From IMG/VR virus record IMGVR_UViG_3300043772_000839, positions 1-28,297 of that record: a stretch of DNA of 28,297 nt; one strand, 5' to 3'. This document shows positions 6,724 to 15,100 of the stretch, in pieces. The position numbers and the translations under genes were made by a program. Within the stretch, counting starts at the first letter, position 1; every line of letters begins with the position of its first letter. The notes under the pieces were generated by a model. The model was given only the letters and a program-made list of their open reading frames with translations, did not search any database and was not told the DNA's origin. The stretch is from a virus.

Positions 6724-7116
6724 ATGGAAGACGAATTGCCCGTAGACAAGCTGGTCCGCATCTACATGAAGATGCGCTCGGCCATCCAAGACCTCGACGC
6801 CCAGATCGAGGCGATCAAGGAGCAGCAACAGTCCGTCAAGAACGAGATCAAGGACCGCATGCGGGGCACGGGGGTCAAGTCCCTGCGCACCGACCACGGC
6901 ACCGTCTCGCTGATGGAGAAGACCCGGTACTACACCAACGACTGGGACAGCTTCAAGAAGTTCATGGTGGAACACGATGCGCTCGACCTGCTGGAGAAGC
7001 GCATCGCCCAGTCCAACATGAAGTTGTTCTTGGAAGAAAACCCTGGGGCCATCCCCCCAGGTTTGAACTCGGACACCGAGTTCGACATCTCTGTGAGAAA
7101 ACCGTCAACTAAGTGA
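6724..7116 (+). CDS. coiled-coil phage protein of unknown function, 130 aa
   Basis: Residues 8-48 form a likely coiled coil (VRIYMKMRSAIQDLDAQIEA, then KEQQQSVKNEIKDRMRG). The rest is a globular part with HGTVSLMEKTRYYTNDWDSF and a C-terminal EFDISVRKP. The N-terminal helical pair followed by a small beta region recalls phage Gp157-like and related recombination-cluster proteins, but I cannot place it firmly. It has the best ribosome-binding site in the arm (AAAAGGAG, five bases before ATG). It is ten bases upstream of the ssDNA-binding candidate and probably co-transcribed, so an accessory role in DNA binding or replication is a fair guess. Confidence 0.75.
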   Translation: MEDELPVDKLVRIYMKMRSAIQDLDAQIEAIKEQQQSVKNEIKDRMRGTGVKSLRTDHGTVSLMEKTRYYTNDWDSFKKFMVEHDALDLLEKRIAQSNMKLFLEENPGAIPPGLNSDTEFDISVRKPSTK

Positions 7117-7126
7117 AAGGCTACAC

Positions 7127-8107
7127 ATGAGCAACATTGCACTTTTCTCCGGCTCTGCCGTTCCCGCGTTCGCCAAGAAGGGCGAACTGTCTGCCCTCGC
7201 CAAGTCCCTCGCAGGGGGTGCCGGTGGTGGCGGCAAGCGCATCTCGATCAAGGGCGGCGTGTTCCGCCTGATGGTGGACGGCAAGGAAGTTGCCGCTGTT
7301 GATGAGCGCTTCCTCGACGTGGTTGTCGTCAACGCGGCCCCCAAGATCGGGCGCACCTTCTACATGAAGGCGTACGACGGCGACACGCCCAGCGGCCCTG
7401 ACTGCTGGTCGGCTGACGGCGAGAAGCCCGATGCCAGCGCAGCCACCCCCCAGGCCACCAACTGCGCCTCGTGCCCGCAGAACGTGAAGGGCTCCGGTAA
7501 TGGCGAGAGCCGTGCCTGCCGCTACAGCCAGCGTCTGGCTGTGGTGCTGGCGAACGATGTGGACGGTGACGTCATGCAGCTTCAGTTGCCTGCCACGTCC
7601 ATCTTCGGCAAGGAGGAAGGCGACAACCGTCCGCTGCAAGCGTACGCCCGGTATCTGGCTGCGCAGGGCGTCTCTCCCGAGACCTTGGTCACGCGCATGA
7701 AGTTCGACACGAAGTCGGAGAGCCCCAAGCTGTTCTTCAAGCCGATGCGCTGGTTGAGCGAGGACGAGTACGCCTCGGCTGCGGAGCAGGGTCAGTCTGA
7801 GGACGCCAAGCGTGCGATCACCATGACCGTGGCGCAGACCGACAAGGTCGAGCCGATGAAGCTGGAGGGCACCAAGCCCACCCCCAAGGCTGCTGCCAAG
7901 CCCGCACCCGCTCCTGCGGCTGAGGAAGAAGAGGAAGAGGCACCGCCGCCTGCACCCCGGCGTGGCCGTCCTCCCAAGGCCAAGGCTGAGCCTGTGGAAG
8001 AGGCTGAGGAGACCGTCGAGCCGACCGTGCGCAAGGAAGAGAAGGCTGCACCCGCTGCACCCAAGTCGTCTCTTGCCAAGCTGGCAGAAGCATGGGATGA
8101 TGAATAA
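7127..8107 (+). CDS. putative phage single-stranded DNA-binding protein, 326 aa
   Basis: The layout is a globular N-terminal core of about 210 residues, a low-complexity Ala/Pro/Glu linker (about 240-300), and a C-terminus ending LAKLAEAWDDE, acidic with an aromatic residue, as in T7 gp2.5, T4 gp32 and bacterial SSB tails that recruit replication partners. Four cysteines in the core (C93, C113, C116, C131; NCASCPQN) could bind zinc, recalling the zinc site of gp32. The linker contains PRRGRPPK (277-284), a textbook AT-hook. Its place between the helicase and the primase-helicase fits an ssDNA-binding role. No OB-fold signature can be read directly, so the assignment is by architecture and context. 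Confidence 0.65.
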   Translation: MSNIALFSGSAVPAFAKKGELSALAKSLAGGAGGGGKRISIKGGVFRLMVDGKEVAAVDERFLDVVVVNAAPKIGRTFYMKAYDGDTPSGPDCWSADGEKPDASAATPQATNCASCPQNVKGSGNGESRACRYSQRLAVVLANDVDGDVMQLQLPATSIFGKEEGDNRPLQAYARYLAAQGVSPETLVTRMKFDTKSESPKLFFKPMRWLSEDEYASAAEQGQSEDAKRAITMTVAQTDKVEPMKLEGTKPTPKAAAKPAPAPAAEEEEEEAPPPAPRRGRPPKAKAEPVEEAEETVEPTVRKEEKAAPAAPKSSLAKLAEAWDDE

Positions 8108-8120
8108 GGGGTAACTCTGG

Positions 8121-8144
8121 TAGGGGCTTCGGCCCCTATTTTTT
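8121..8144 (+). terminator. strong intrinsic terminator after the ssDNA-binding protein gene
   Basis: A perfect 7-bp stem TAGGGGC (8121-8127) with GCCCCTA (8132-8138), closed by the very stable C(UUCG)G tetraloop, followed directly by six T (8139-8144). It starts 14 bases after the TAA of the preceding gene. This should end most transcripts from the first replication block. Confidence 0.93.
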
Positions 8145-8153
8145 GGAGCACAA

Positions 8154-8648
8154 ATGAAACAGTACAACAATGCAGTTTCAAGAGAAGAAGTGCTAGCACT
8201 TCTTTGTTACGACCCGGTAACGGGTTTGTTTACGCACCGAGTCAAAGGTCACCGCCGTGCAGTTGGGCAAGTTACAGGTCGATTGGATACAAAAGGTTAT
8301 GTGCGCATTCGTCTGTTAGGCTATGAGTTCAAAGCGCATCGCCTTGCTTGGCTCATAACTTACGGGTGCTGGCCTAACGCAGAGATAGACCACATAAACG
8401 GTTGCCCAAGCGACAACCGCATAATGAATTTGCGTGATGTTTCCGTAGCAGAAAACGGATGGAATCGCAAAAAAGCTATGCGCAACAATAAGTCTGGGCT
8501 GCTGGGCGTGGCGTTAGTGGCGGGCCGCTACCATGCGCGAATAAGGGCGAACGGGGAATCAAAGCATTTGGGTGTTTTTGATTCTGCCGAAGCTGCACAT
8601 GCAGCGTACCTAAATGCCAAAGCGGTGCTACATCAGATATCACCATGA
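8154..8648 (+). CDS. HNH homing endonuclease with AP2 domain, 164 aa
   Basis: A free-standing homing endonuclease. The HNH part spans about 60-105: AHRLAW (H62), EIDHING (D79, H80), then SDNRIMNLRDVS (N88, N92). Residues 112-155 form an AP2-type DNA-binding domain: KSGLLGVAL, RYHARIRANGESKHLGVFDS, AEAAHAAYLNAK. The gene begins ten bases after the terminator, with GGAG at 8145-8148 as ribosome-binding site, and its TGA overlaps the next ATG. Base composition is visibly more AT-rich than its neighbours, as expected of a mobile gene. Such enzymes cut related genomes lacking the insertion and are copied in by repair. All catalytic residues seem intact. Confidence 0.92.
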   Translation: MKQYNNAVSREEVLALLCYDPVTGLFTHRVKGHRRAVGQVTGRLDTKGYVRIRLLGYEFKAHRLAWLITYGCWPNAEIDHINGCPSDNRIMNLRDVSVAENGWNRKKAMRNNKSGLLGVALVAGRYHARIRANGESKHLGVFDSAEAAHAAYLNAKAVLHQISP

Positions 8649-8923
8649 CCTACTCTGTCAAAACCGTGCTGGCGGTGAAGGACGCTCCCAAGAGCCTGGG
8701 CAATACGCTCGGGCGTCTTGCTGTGAGCTTGGACTTCAGCGTCTTGCGCCTCGCCAAAGCCACTGGGGCATCACGCCAAACCGTCTACAACTGGATGCTG
8801 GGCGGCGATGTTCTCAATCCGTATCAACCCCGCGTCGAGCGCCTGATCGAGATCCTCAGAGCCGCCAAGAACGCAGAAACCGCATGGGTGCAAATATGCA
8901 AGGAATTCAACCTTCAAGCCTGA
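8645..8923 (+). CDS. helix-turn-helix DNA-binding protein, 92 aa
   Basis: Residues 29-65 read FSVLRLAKATGASRQTVYNW, a classic Cro/CI-type helix-turn-helix with LAKATGAS as first helix and turn and RQTVYNW as recognition helix, followed by a basic helix VERLIEILRAAK. It may be a transcriptional regulator of the phage, perhaps of the early-to-late switch, but no target operator can be identified. It starts in an ATGA overlap with the homing endonuclease stop, so it is either coupled to that gene or was split from an upstream promoter by the insertion. Its 3' end overlaps the next small gene by 40 bases. Confidence 0.8.
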   Translation: MTYSVKTVLAVKDAPKSLGNTLGRLAVSLDFSVLRLAKATGASRQTVYNWMLGGDVLNPYQPRVERLIEILRAAKNAETAWVQICKEFNLQA

Positions 8924-9036
8924 CGCCAGAGGAACTGGTCCGGTATGCCTACCTCAAGAACGACAACGGCTTGCCTAAGGACTGGTGCGATGCGCTGATC
9001 AAGGCGGTAGAGACGCTGCTGGACGACCTCAAGTAA
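8884..9036 (+). CDS. small hypothetical protein, 50 aa
   Basis: From ATG 8884 the product is MGANMQGIQPSSLTPEEL followed by VRYAYLKNDNGLPKDWCD and a helical end. ATG 8896, preceded by AAATATG rather than a good ribosome-binding site, is an alternative. The LTPEELVRYA and LPKDW patterns look like genuine helical phage protein sequence rather than shadow, and composition past the regulator stop (8923) is coding-like. It ends 15 bases before the primase gene. The function is unknown. Confidence 0.55.
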   Translation: MGANMQGIQPSSLTPEELVRYAYLKNDNGLPKDWCDALIKAVETLLDDLK

Positions 9037-9051
9037 CCCCCCGGGAGCTTC

Positions 9052-11958
9052 ATGGAACCGCTTGAGTTTCTAGCGGCTGTGCTTCCGCCACCCGGTTTTG
9101 GGTACTACTGCGCAGCAGAGTTGTCTTCCAAGAAGAAGCAACACGTTTTCGTTGAAGATCTGAAGGAGGTACAGCGCCATGCTGACCAATGGCTGACACA
9201 GAGCAAGGACATCTATTTCGCGCTGGCGACGTTCGAGGAGTCGGGCAAGCGCACGGCAGACAACGCTGAGTACGTGCGGTCCATGTTCATCGACATGGAC
9301 GGGTACGCCACGAAGAAAGACGCGGCACAAGCGCTGGGTGGCTTCCTTGAGACCACAGGCCTTGAGGGGCTGGCTACTCCGTGGATCGTCGCATCAGGCG
9401 GCGGGCTGCACTGCTACTGGGCCTTCACGCACCCCGTTGCTGTGGGTATCTGGAAACCTGTGGCTGAGGCGTTCAAGCGCCTGTGCAAGCAGCAAGCGCT
9501 GTCTATCGACATGACGGTCACCGCCGACGCGGCCCGCGTGTTGCGCATCCCGGGCACGCTCAACTTCAAGAAGAAGTACGGCACCCCACGCTCGGTCAAG
9601 ATCATGACCGAGGGCACCGCATGCAGCTTCGAGGACTTCGCGCAGGCCATCACGGCAGCGCTGGGGCCGACCAGTGTCAATGCACCAACACCGTCTCGCG
9701 CACCGCTCGACATCCCCGGCAAGCGCATCGAGGCACCCGTCGCCAGCAACGTCAAGCTGGTGGAGAACAGCGTCACCAAGTTCAAGCTGATCATGCAGCG
9801 CACGGCGGCAGGCGATGGTTGCGCACAGCTTGCGCACTTCGTTGAGCACGCCGCTGATGACGGCATGGAGCCCCAGTGGCGTGGCTGGCTGTCCCAGGCC
9901 AAGCAGTGTGCGGATGGTGAGCGTGCAGCGATCTGGCTGAGCAGCCTGCACCCCTACGAGCCTGAGCGCATGCAGACCAAGCTGCGCGAGATCAAGGGCC
10001 CGTACCCGTGCCTGAAGTTCGACAGCGAGAACCCGGGCATCTGCGAAGGCTGCAAGCACTTTGGCAAGATCACCAACCCCCTGGCGCTTGGGCGCGAGAT
10101 CCTGGCTGACAACACCGAGAAGCAGATCGAGATCACGCCCGTGGACCCGGACGATCCCGAGGCACCACCGGTCACAGTCACACGCCCAATCCCACCCAAG
10201 GGCTACTCCTACGGGGCCAAGGGCGGCGTGTTTGTCGAGCGTATGGTGGAGGAGGCTGACGGCACCAAGCGCAAGCATCAGATCATGATCGTGCCCTACG
10301 ATCTGTTCGTCGTGGACCTGCTGAACAAGGACGGTGAGCACACCGTGCACATGGTCGCCAACCGACCCGGCGCTCCCATCGACGTGCTGATGGCACAGCG
10401 CTACACCGTGTCCAAGGACGAGTGCCTGAAGACGCTGGCGCAGCAGAACATCATTGCCTCGTTCGGCGCGGGCAACGACAAGAACCTGTTCGAGTACATC
10501 CGCGCTTGCATCGAGGATGCCAGCGTCACGAAGAAGGCCATCAAGATCCCAGGCCAGTACGGCTGGCAGGAGGATGGCACGTTCGTCTACAACGGCAAGG
10601 TGTACTTCCAAGACGGCAGCACGCGCACGGTGCCGATGCCAGACTTGGCGAACCTCACCCGCGTCACGCGGTCGCAGGGCACGCTGGAGGAGTGGAGACG
10701 CTTCCCACAGATGCTCATGCGCAAGAAGCAGTTCGACCTGCTGGGCATCGCCAGCATGGGGTTCGGTGCGCCGCTGATGAAGTTCACGCAGATGGCGGCG
10801 CTGACGATACATGGCGGGTCCACCGACAGCGGCACGGGCAAGTCGTTGGCGCTGAGCTTGCTGAATTCGATCTGGGGCCATCCGATCCGCTACCGCACAG
10901 GCAAGAGCACCTCGCCTGTGACCATGCAGCAGCGCATGGGCAACCTCAACAGCCTACCGTTCACATCGGACGAGATCACGCACAAGTCTCGGCAGGACAT
11001 GGAGTGGTTCCCAGGCTTCATCTTCGACGCCTCGGAAGGCCAGGGCAAGGAGAAGAGCGAGGCGCACCACAACCGTGAGCGGCTTAACCTCGTGTCGTGG
11101 GCAACGCTGGTCTTCCTGACCTCCAACACCCACATGCAGGACTACATGTCCGGCGCTCGTCAGCACACCTCGCAAGGCGAGTTGCTGCGCATGCTGGAGT
11201 GGACGCCTGAGGTCAAGCTGAACTGGACGCCGGAGGAGGAAGACCTCCTCAAGATCCCCATGCACAACCACGGCGTGGCTGGCGACATCTACGTGCGCTG
11301 GCTGGTGCAGAACCAAGAGACTGCAGAGCGCATCACCAAGGAGTGCATCCGCAAGATCAAGGTCGAGTGGAAGATGTCGGGCGATGAGCGCTACTGGGCC
11401 GCTGGCTGCGGCGCAATCATTGCTGGTGCGATTCTTGCTTCAAGTAGGTACGCAGGCATCATCGACCTGCCGGTGGACAAGATCATCGAGTTCCTCAAGA
11501 GCTTGGTGGAGAAAGCCCGCAAGGTGATCAAGACGGGCGGGCGCACGGCAGAGGATGTGCTGAACGCCTTCACCCGGGAGAACTACGGGCAGTTCGTGGT
11601 GATCCGCCAGAGCAACGGCGCTCTGTTGGCAGCGCTGGGCTCAGGGCAGGAGATCGATCAGACGGTCACGCGCAGCAAGGTCATGGGCCGGGTGGAGCAC
11701 GGCATCAACAAGAAGAACTACGTGGAGTACTTCATCGAGGAGCAGATGCTGAAGTCGCACTGCGTGGCGATGTCCTTCGGCTACGACGCGTTCAAGAAGC
11801 AGATACAGGCCATGCCCGGGTACACGGTCGGCTTCGAGCGCAAGGACATGATGGCGAAGACTCGAGGCCCGCAGATGCGCGTGCGCACGATCTGCATAGG
11901 CCGACCGATAGAAGAAGACCCTCACAATGCTGCGGCACTATCCGTGGGACCGGCTTGA
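9052..11958 (+). CDS. AEP-type primase fused to DUF927-like helicase, 968 aa
   Basis: The N-terminal third looks like an archaeo-eukaryotic primase of the RepB/PrimPol kind: MFIDMDG (D81, D83), SGGGLHCYW (H120) and AARVLRIPGTLNFK are its three catalytic lines. A cysteine-bearing linker follows (around 320-345: PCLKFDSENPGICEGCKHFG), perhaps a zinc site. The C-terminal part is a DUF927-like P-loop ATPase with GGSTDSGTGKS (K597) and TSDE (D640, E641) as Walker A and B. The fusion would prime and unwind the phage template, partnering the polymerase and ssDNA-binding protein. ATG 9052 has GGGAG at 9043-9047. The 3' end overlaps the next gene by 32 bases. Confidence 0.88.
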   Translation: MEPLEFLAAVLPPPGFGYYCAAELSSKKKQHVFVEDLKEVQRHADQWLTQSKDIYFALATFEESGKRTADNAEYVRSMFIDMDGYATKKDAAQALGGFLETTGLEGLATPWIVASGGGLHCYWAFTHPVAVGIWKPVAEAFKRLCKQQALSIDMTVTADAARVLRIPGTLNFKKKYGTPRSVKIMTEGTACSFEDFAQAITAALGPTSVNAPTPSRAPLDIPGKRIEAPVASNVKLVENSVTKFKLIMQRTAAGDGCAQLAHFVEHAADDGMEPQWRGWLSQAKQCADGERAAIWLSSLHPYEPERMQTKLREIKGPYPCLKFDSENPGICEGCKHFGKITNPLALGREILADNTEKQIEITPVDPDDPEAPPVTVTRPIPPKGYSYGAKGGVFVERMVEEADGTKRKHQIMIVPYDLFVVDLLNKDGEHTVHMVANRPGAPIDVLMAQRYTVSKDECLKTLAQQNIIASFGAGNDKNLFEYIRACIEDASVTKKAIKIPGQYGWQEDGTFVYNGKVYFQDGSTRTVPMPDLANLTRVTRSQGTLEEWRRFPQMLMRKKQFDLLGIASMGFGAPLMKFTQMAALTIHGGSTDSGTGKSLALSLLNSIWGHPIRYRTGKSTSPVTMQQRMGNLNSLPFTSDEITHKSRQDMEWFPGFIFDASEGQGKEKSEAHHNRERLNLVSWATLVFLTSNTHMQDYMSGARQHTSQGELLRMLEWTPEVKLNWTPEEEDLLKIPMHNHGVAGDIYVRWLVQNQETAERITKECIRKIKVEWKMSGDERYWAAGCGAIIAGAILASSRYAGIIDLPVDKIIEFLKSLVEKARKVIKTGGRTAEDVLNAFTRENYGQFVVIRQSNGALLAALGSGQEIDQTVTRSKVMGRVEHGINKKNYVEYFIEEQMLKSHCVAMSFGYDAFKKQIQAMPGYTVGFERKDMMAKTRGPQMRVRTICIGRPIEEDPHNAAALSVGPA

Positions 11959-12148
11959 GAAGGGGCAGGGGTTCTTCGTCCCTGCGCTTGACCTAGAGGC
12001 CGTGCGACAGGCGGGACTGCTGGCTGCAGTCCCGCTTCACATCAAGGATGCCCGCGCCCAGTTCGGTGTCAGGCAAGGGCGGCTTGGGGTGCTTTTCTTT
12101 CGAGTACCGCCCGTACGGAAGCAGCAATCTGAATCTTCGCAGCCTTGA
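11927..12148 (+). CDS. small phage protein overlapping the convergent late gene, 73 aa
   Basis: Reads MLRHYPWDRLEKGQGFFVPA, LDLEAVRQAGLLAAV and then GRLGVLFFRVP. The GxGFFVPxLD and GRLGVLF patterns look like a conserved small phage protein that often follows primase or helicase genes, and the start lies within the primase 3' end. The last 80 bases run into the coding strand of the giant protein read the other way, so both proteins are encoded by the same DNA from 12069 to 12148. The shared part (RVPPVRKQQSESSQP) seems to be a tail beyond the conserved core. The function is unknown. Confidence 0.65.
   Translation: MLRHYPWDRLEKGQGFFVPALDLEAVRQAGLLAAVPLHIKDARAQFGVRQGRLGVLFFRVPPVRKQQSESSQP
11965..11985. 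other. stem-loop just after the primase-helicase stop
   Basis: GCAGGG (11965-11970) pairs with CCCTGC (11980-11985) across a nine-base loop, seven bases after the primase TGA. It has no T run on either strand. It may contribute, with the next hairpin, to stabilising or ending transcripts at the convergent junction. Confidence 0.3.
12009..12037. terminator. 12-bp hairpin at the convergent gene junction
   Basis: GCGGGACTGC (12011-12020) and GCAGTCCCGC (12026-12035) are perfect inverted copies around TGGCT; a G-T and an A-T pair extend the stem to 12 bp. For the - strand operon it lies 32 bases past the stop of the giant gene, where a terminator is expected; for the + strand it lies within the 73-residue gene. 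There is no T run on either side, so factor-dependent termination or protection from 3' exonucleases is more likely than intrinsic termination. Confidence 0.45.
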
Positions 12149-15100
12149 TCTGATCCACCAGCTTGCGCTTCTCTTCCTCGGTGAGCTTCGATCCACGGAT
12201 GATGCGCTCGTTCTTGGTCAACTCACCCATCATCTGTCGGTACTCCCCCGCCATTTGATTCATCATGATCAACTGCAGGTTCTCCTGCAAGAACGCTTGC
12301 GCCTTGCCGGTCTCACCCTTCACGATCAGGTTGTCGTAGGTGGTCTTAGCCTGTGTGACTTTCTGGAAGTCCTTATACACACCATCGATGATGTTGCTGG
12401 CGTCTGCGGGCTGGAACATCGGCCCCACCAACGGCAGTTCAGACCAGCGCTTCTCAGGCACCACCACATCCGCTTTCGGCAGCGGCAAGCTCAGTGCTTG
12501 GAGCGCCAGCAACCCCAGCCCGCCTGTGTACCCGTTGACAAGTGCTTCGATCCTGATTGGTGAAAAGTTCACCGACTCACCGATGTACTTGGCAATCTCA
12601 GAAGTCCGCTCCCGGTAACGCATACCCGGAACCTCTTGCTGCTCTCGCGCCGACTCAAGATCACGCCCAGTGAAGAACGACTTGCCCAAGCCCACCTCGA
12701 TGACGGGCTTCATGGCTGCAGGGATGGGCACCGGCACCGGGATCTTGGCTCCGCCAATTTCGATAGGCACCATACTGCTGCCGCCTGGAACGATCTGGAT
12801 CAGGATGTGGTTGAGCGCCTCAAAGGCTTCCTTTGCTCCTCGGTCACTCTTCATGCTGTTGTACAGCATCTCAGGCAGTGCCTTGAAGATGTAGCCGACT
12901 TCAAACGGAATCGGTACGCGCAGCGTGACCTTCTCTCCGGCCATCTCGTCAAGGAAAGGCAGGCGCACAAACCAGTTGCCGTACTTCACATCGGGCGGAG
13001 CGTTCTTGTACTCCTCGTCGTCTTGCATGGCTGCGGCGTAAGCCATCGTGAGAGCGAACATCGACGCGCCACGCGTGAACAGCTTGCGCTGGATATCAAG
13101 CTTGTCGTTGAACGGCATATTGCCGGTCAGTGCCTTGTACAGCACGTCCAGGCCCTGGATCTGCGCATTCAGGAAAGGCACCAACATGCTTGCCATGTGC
13201 ATGGTGGGTGACAGCCCGCGCTTGCTGAAGTTCATCGACTCCAGCGCCATGAGTTCGGCTTCCATGTCGGACAGCCCCTGCGCACGGTAGCTCTCGTACT
13301 GGGACTGCCGCGTGGCAGCATCGGCCTTGTGCGCCATCGCCTCCATCTTGGTGAACGCCTTCATCCAGCCTGGACGCCCCTCCTGCATCTCCTTGAGCAG
13401 ACGGCTGATGTCCTCGGTGGTGCCCGTGAACGTCTGCCCGCCCGTGACGCCCCGGGCCTTCAGCGGCGATGCCTTGCGCAGTTGATTGACGGCACTGAGC
13501 AACGGAGGCGCATCAGAGCCGCTGAGCATGTAGGCACCCAGCGAGTCACGGAACAACTGCTTGGCAGCAAAGACCGGTGTGGAGGTCACTGCACGGCGCA
13601 GGATCTGCGCAGGGATACCCATCAGACGCAAGCCCTGGGGCAGCATCGTCGGGATGCCCGCCATGCCCTTGACCAGCAGGTCAGACGGCACGCCGATGTA
13701 GTCGGTGTCTACACGTACGAAGTAGTCCTCACCGTCGAGCTTAAACTCCAGCGTGCCCTTGGGAGCGCCTGTTTTGCCCGCTCTGGCTGGCTTGCTTGCA
13801 AGCCCTGCATCGGCAAGCTCGTAGGCCACGTTCTTGGCCGCGATGTTGCGCAACCCCATGTCGAGCAGCATCGACGTGTTCTGCACGCTGCTGGTCAGGA
13901 AGTCAAAGATAGGCTCTTCACCGCCGACAAGCTCTTGGAGGTGCGGGCTGTCCTTCAGGTTGCCGATGCGGATGGGCGTCTCACCGCCAATCATCAACTC
14001 GGCGTTGCCTCCGCGCATGCGGTAGTACGGGATGTAGTCCTTGGCACGCAGCAGGCGGGCCGCTTCGTCCTTGCTGATCGCACCCGTCTGCACCAAGAAG
14101 TTCAGCAGGTCGGTGTTGTACTCGTTGTACATCTCCCGCGCCTCATCGAACGCTTTCTTCAGCGTCGGGTTGGCGTCGATCTCCGCCTTGGCAGCGCGGA
14201 AGTCTGCCTCGGTGGGCATGCTGTCGAGGTTCTTCTCAAGGTACGCCTTGCGGGCGTTCAGTTGAGTTTTCTCTTGCGGCTCCAGGCGGGGGGAGGCAAG
14301 CTCACGCTCGATCTTCTGCAGTTCACTCAGCGCTGCGGCACGGCCAAAGTTCAGCTTGTCAAAGCCCTTGTTCTCGCCACGGATCGCAGACATGTACAGC
14401 GTGAACAGCCGGTTGGCTGCGTCGGCGCTGCCTGCTTCCTTGATCACGTCTTTTGCCGCAAGGCGCTTGACGATGTCCTTGATGTTGGCCCCTTGGACCG
14501 CCTCGATGATGCGCTCCTTCTGGCCGTCAGGACGCGTTATCTCTTGGACCTGGGCGACTCCGTTCTCGATAGCCTCCTGCGTCATGTTGTTGCGCATGCC
14601 GTACTTGCGCAGGTAGTACATCATCTGCGCTCCCTTGAGCGGGTCCATGCTGGTGTAGGCAATTTGCTCCAGGGGAGCCAGGGCGTCAATCACCTGCGTA
14701 CGGAAGCTCAGCCCGAAGAGGCTCTTCTTGATGCTGTCGAGAACGGTCGGCTGCTTGCCGATGATCTGGTTAGCTACGCGTGATGCGGTGGGCAACGACC
14801 GTGCAAACAGCAAACGCTCTTCTGCTTCCGGCCCTGCTGTTTTTACGGGAGGCGCATCCCCAATCTTGTTGGGCGTGTTTATGACCGGCAGAGGAGGGGC
14901 TTCGTCTGCTTTAGCGGAGCTACTGAAATCGGGTGTGTAAGGCGTGACAGATACATACGGCGCTTCGACCGTAGCTTTCATAACGTAAAACTTGGTCGCG
15001 TAATGCACCACGGGTTTAACGTTTACGTAGTAGCCACCCTTTATGTTAATAGAGGTGTTTTCTGCAATTGCTGATACACTATCAACAATAGCTTTATCAG

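Noticed and set aside
9394-10881. 495-codon open frame on the - strand opposite the primase-helicase
   Set aside because: Low-complexity shadow composition (RDLDLLLGVV, HALRLVGVQAA), no domain, and the + strand gene has clear catalytic motifs across the same bases.
13329-14783. 484-codon open frame on the + strand opposite the giant gene
   Set aside because: Its product is a His/Arg/Leu-rich mirror of GC-rich codons, has no motifs or ribosome-binding site, and lies wholly within the well-supported - strand gene.
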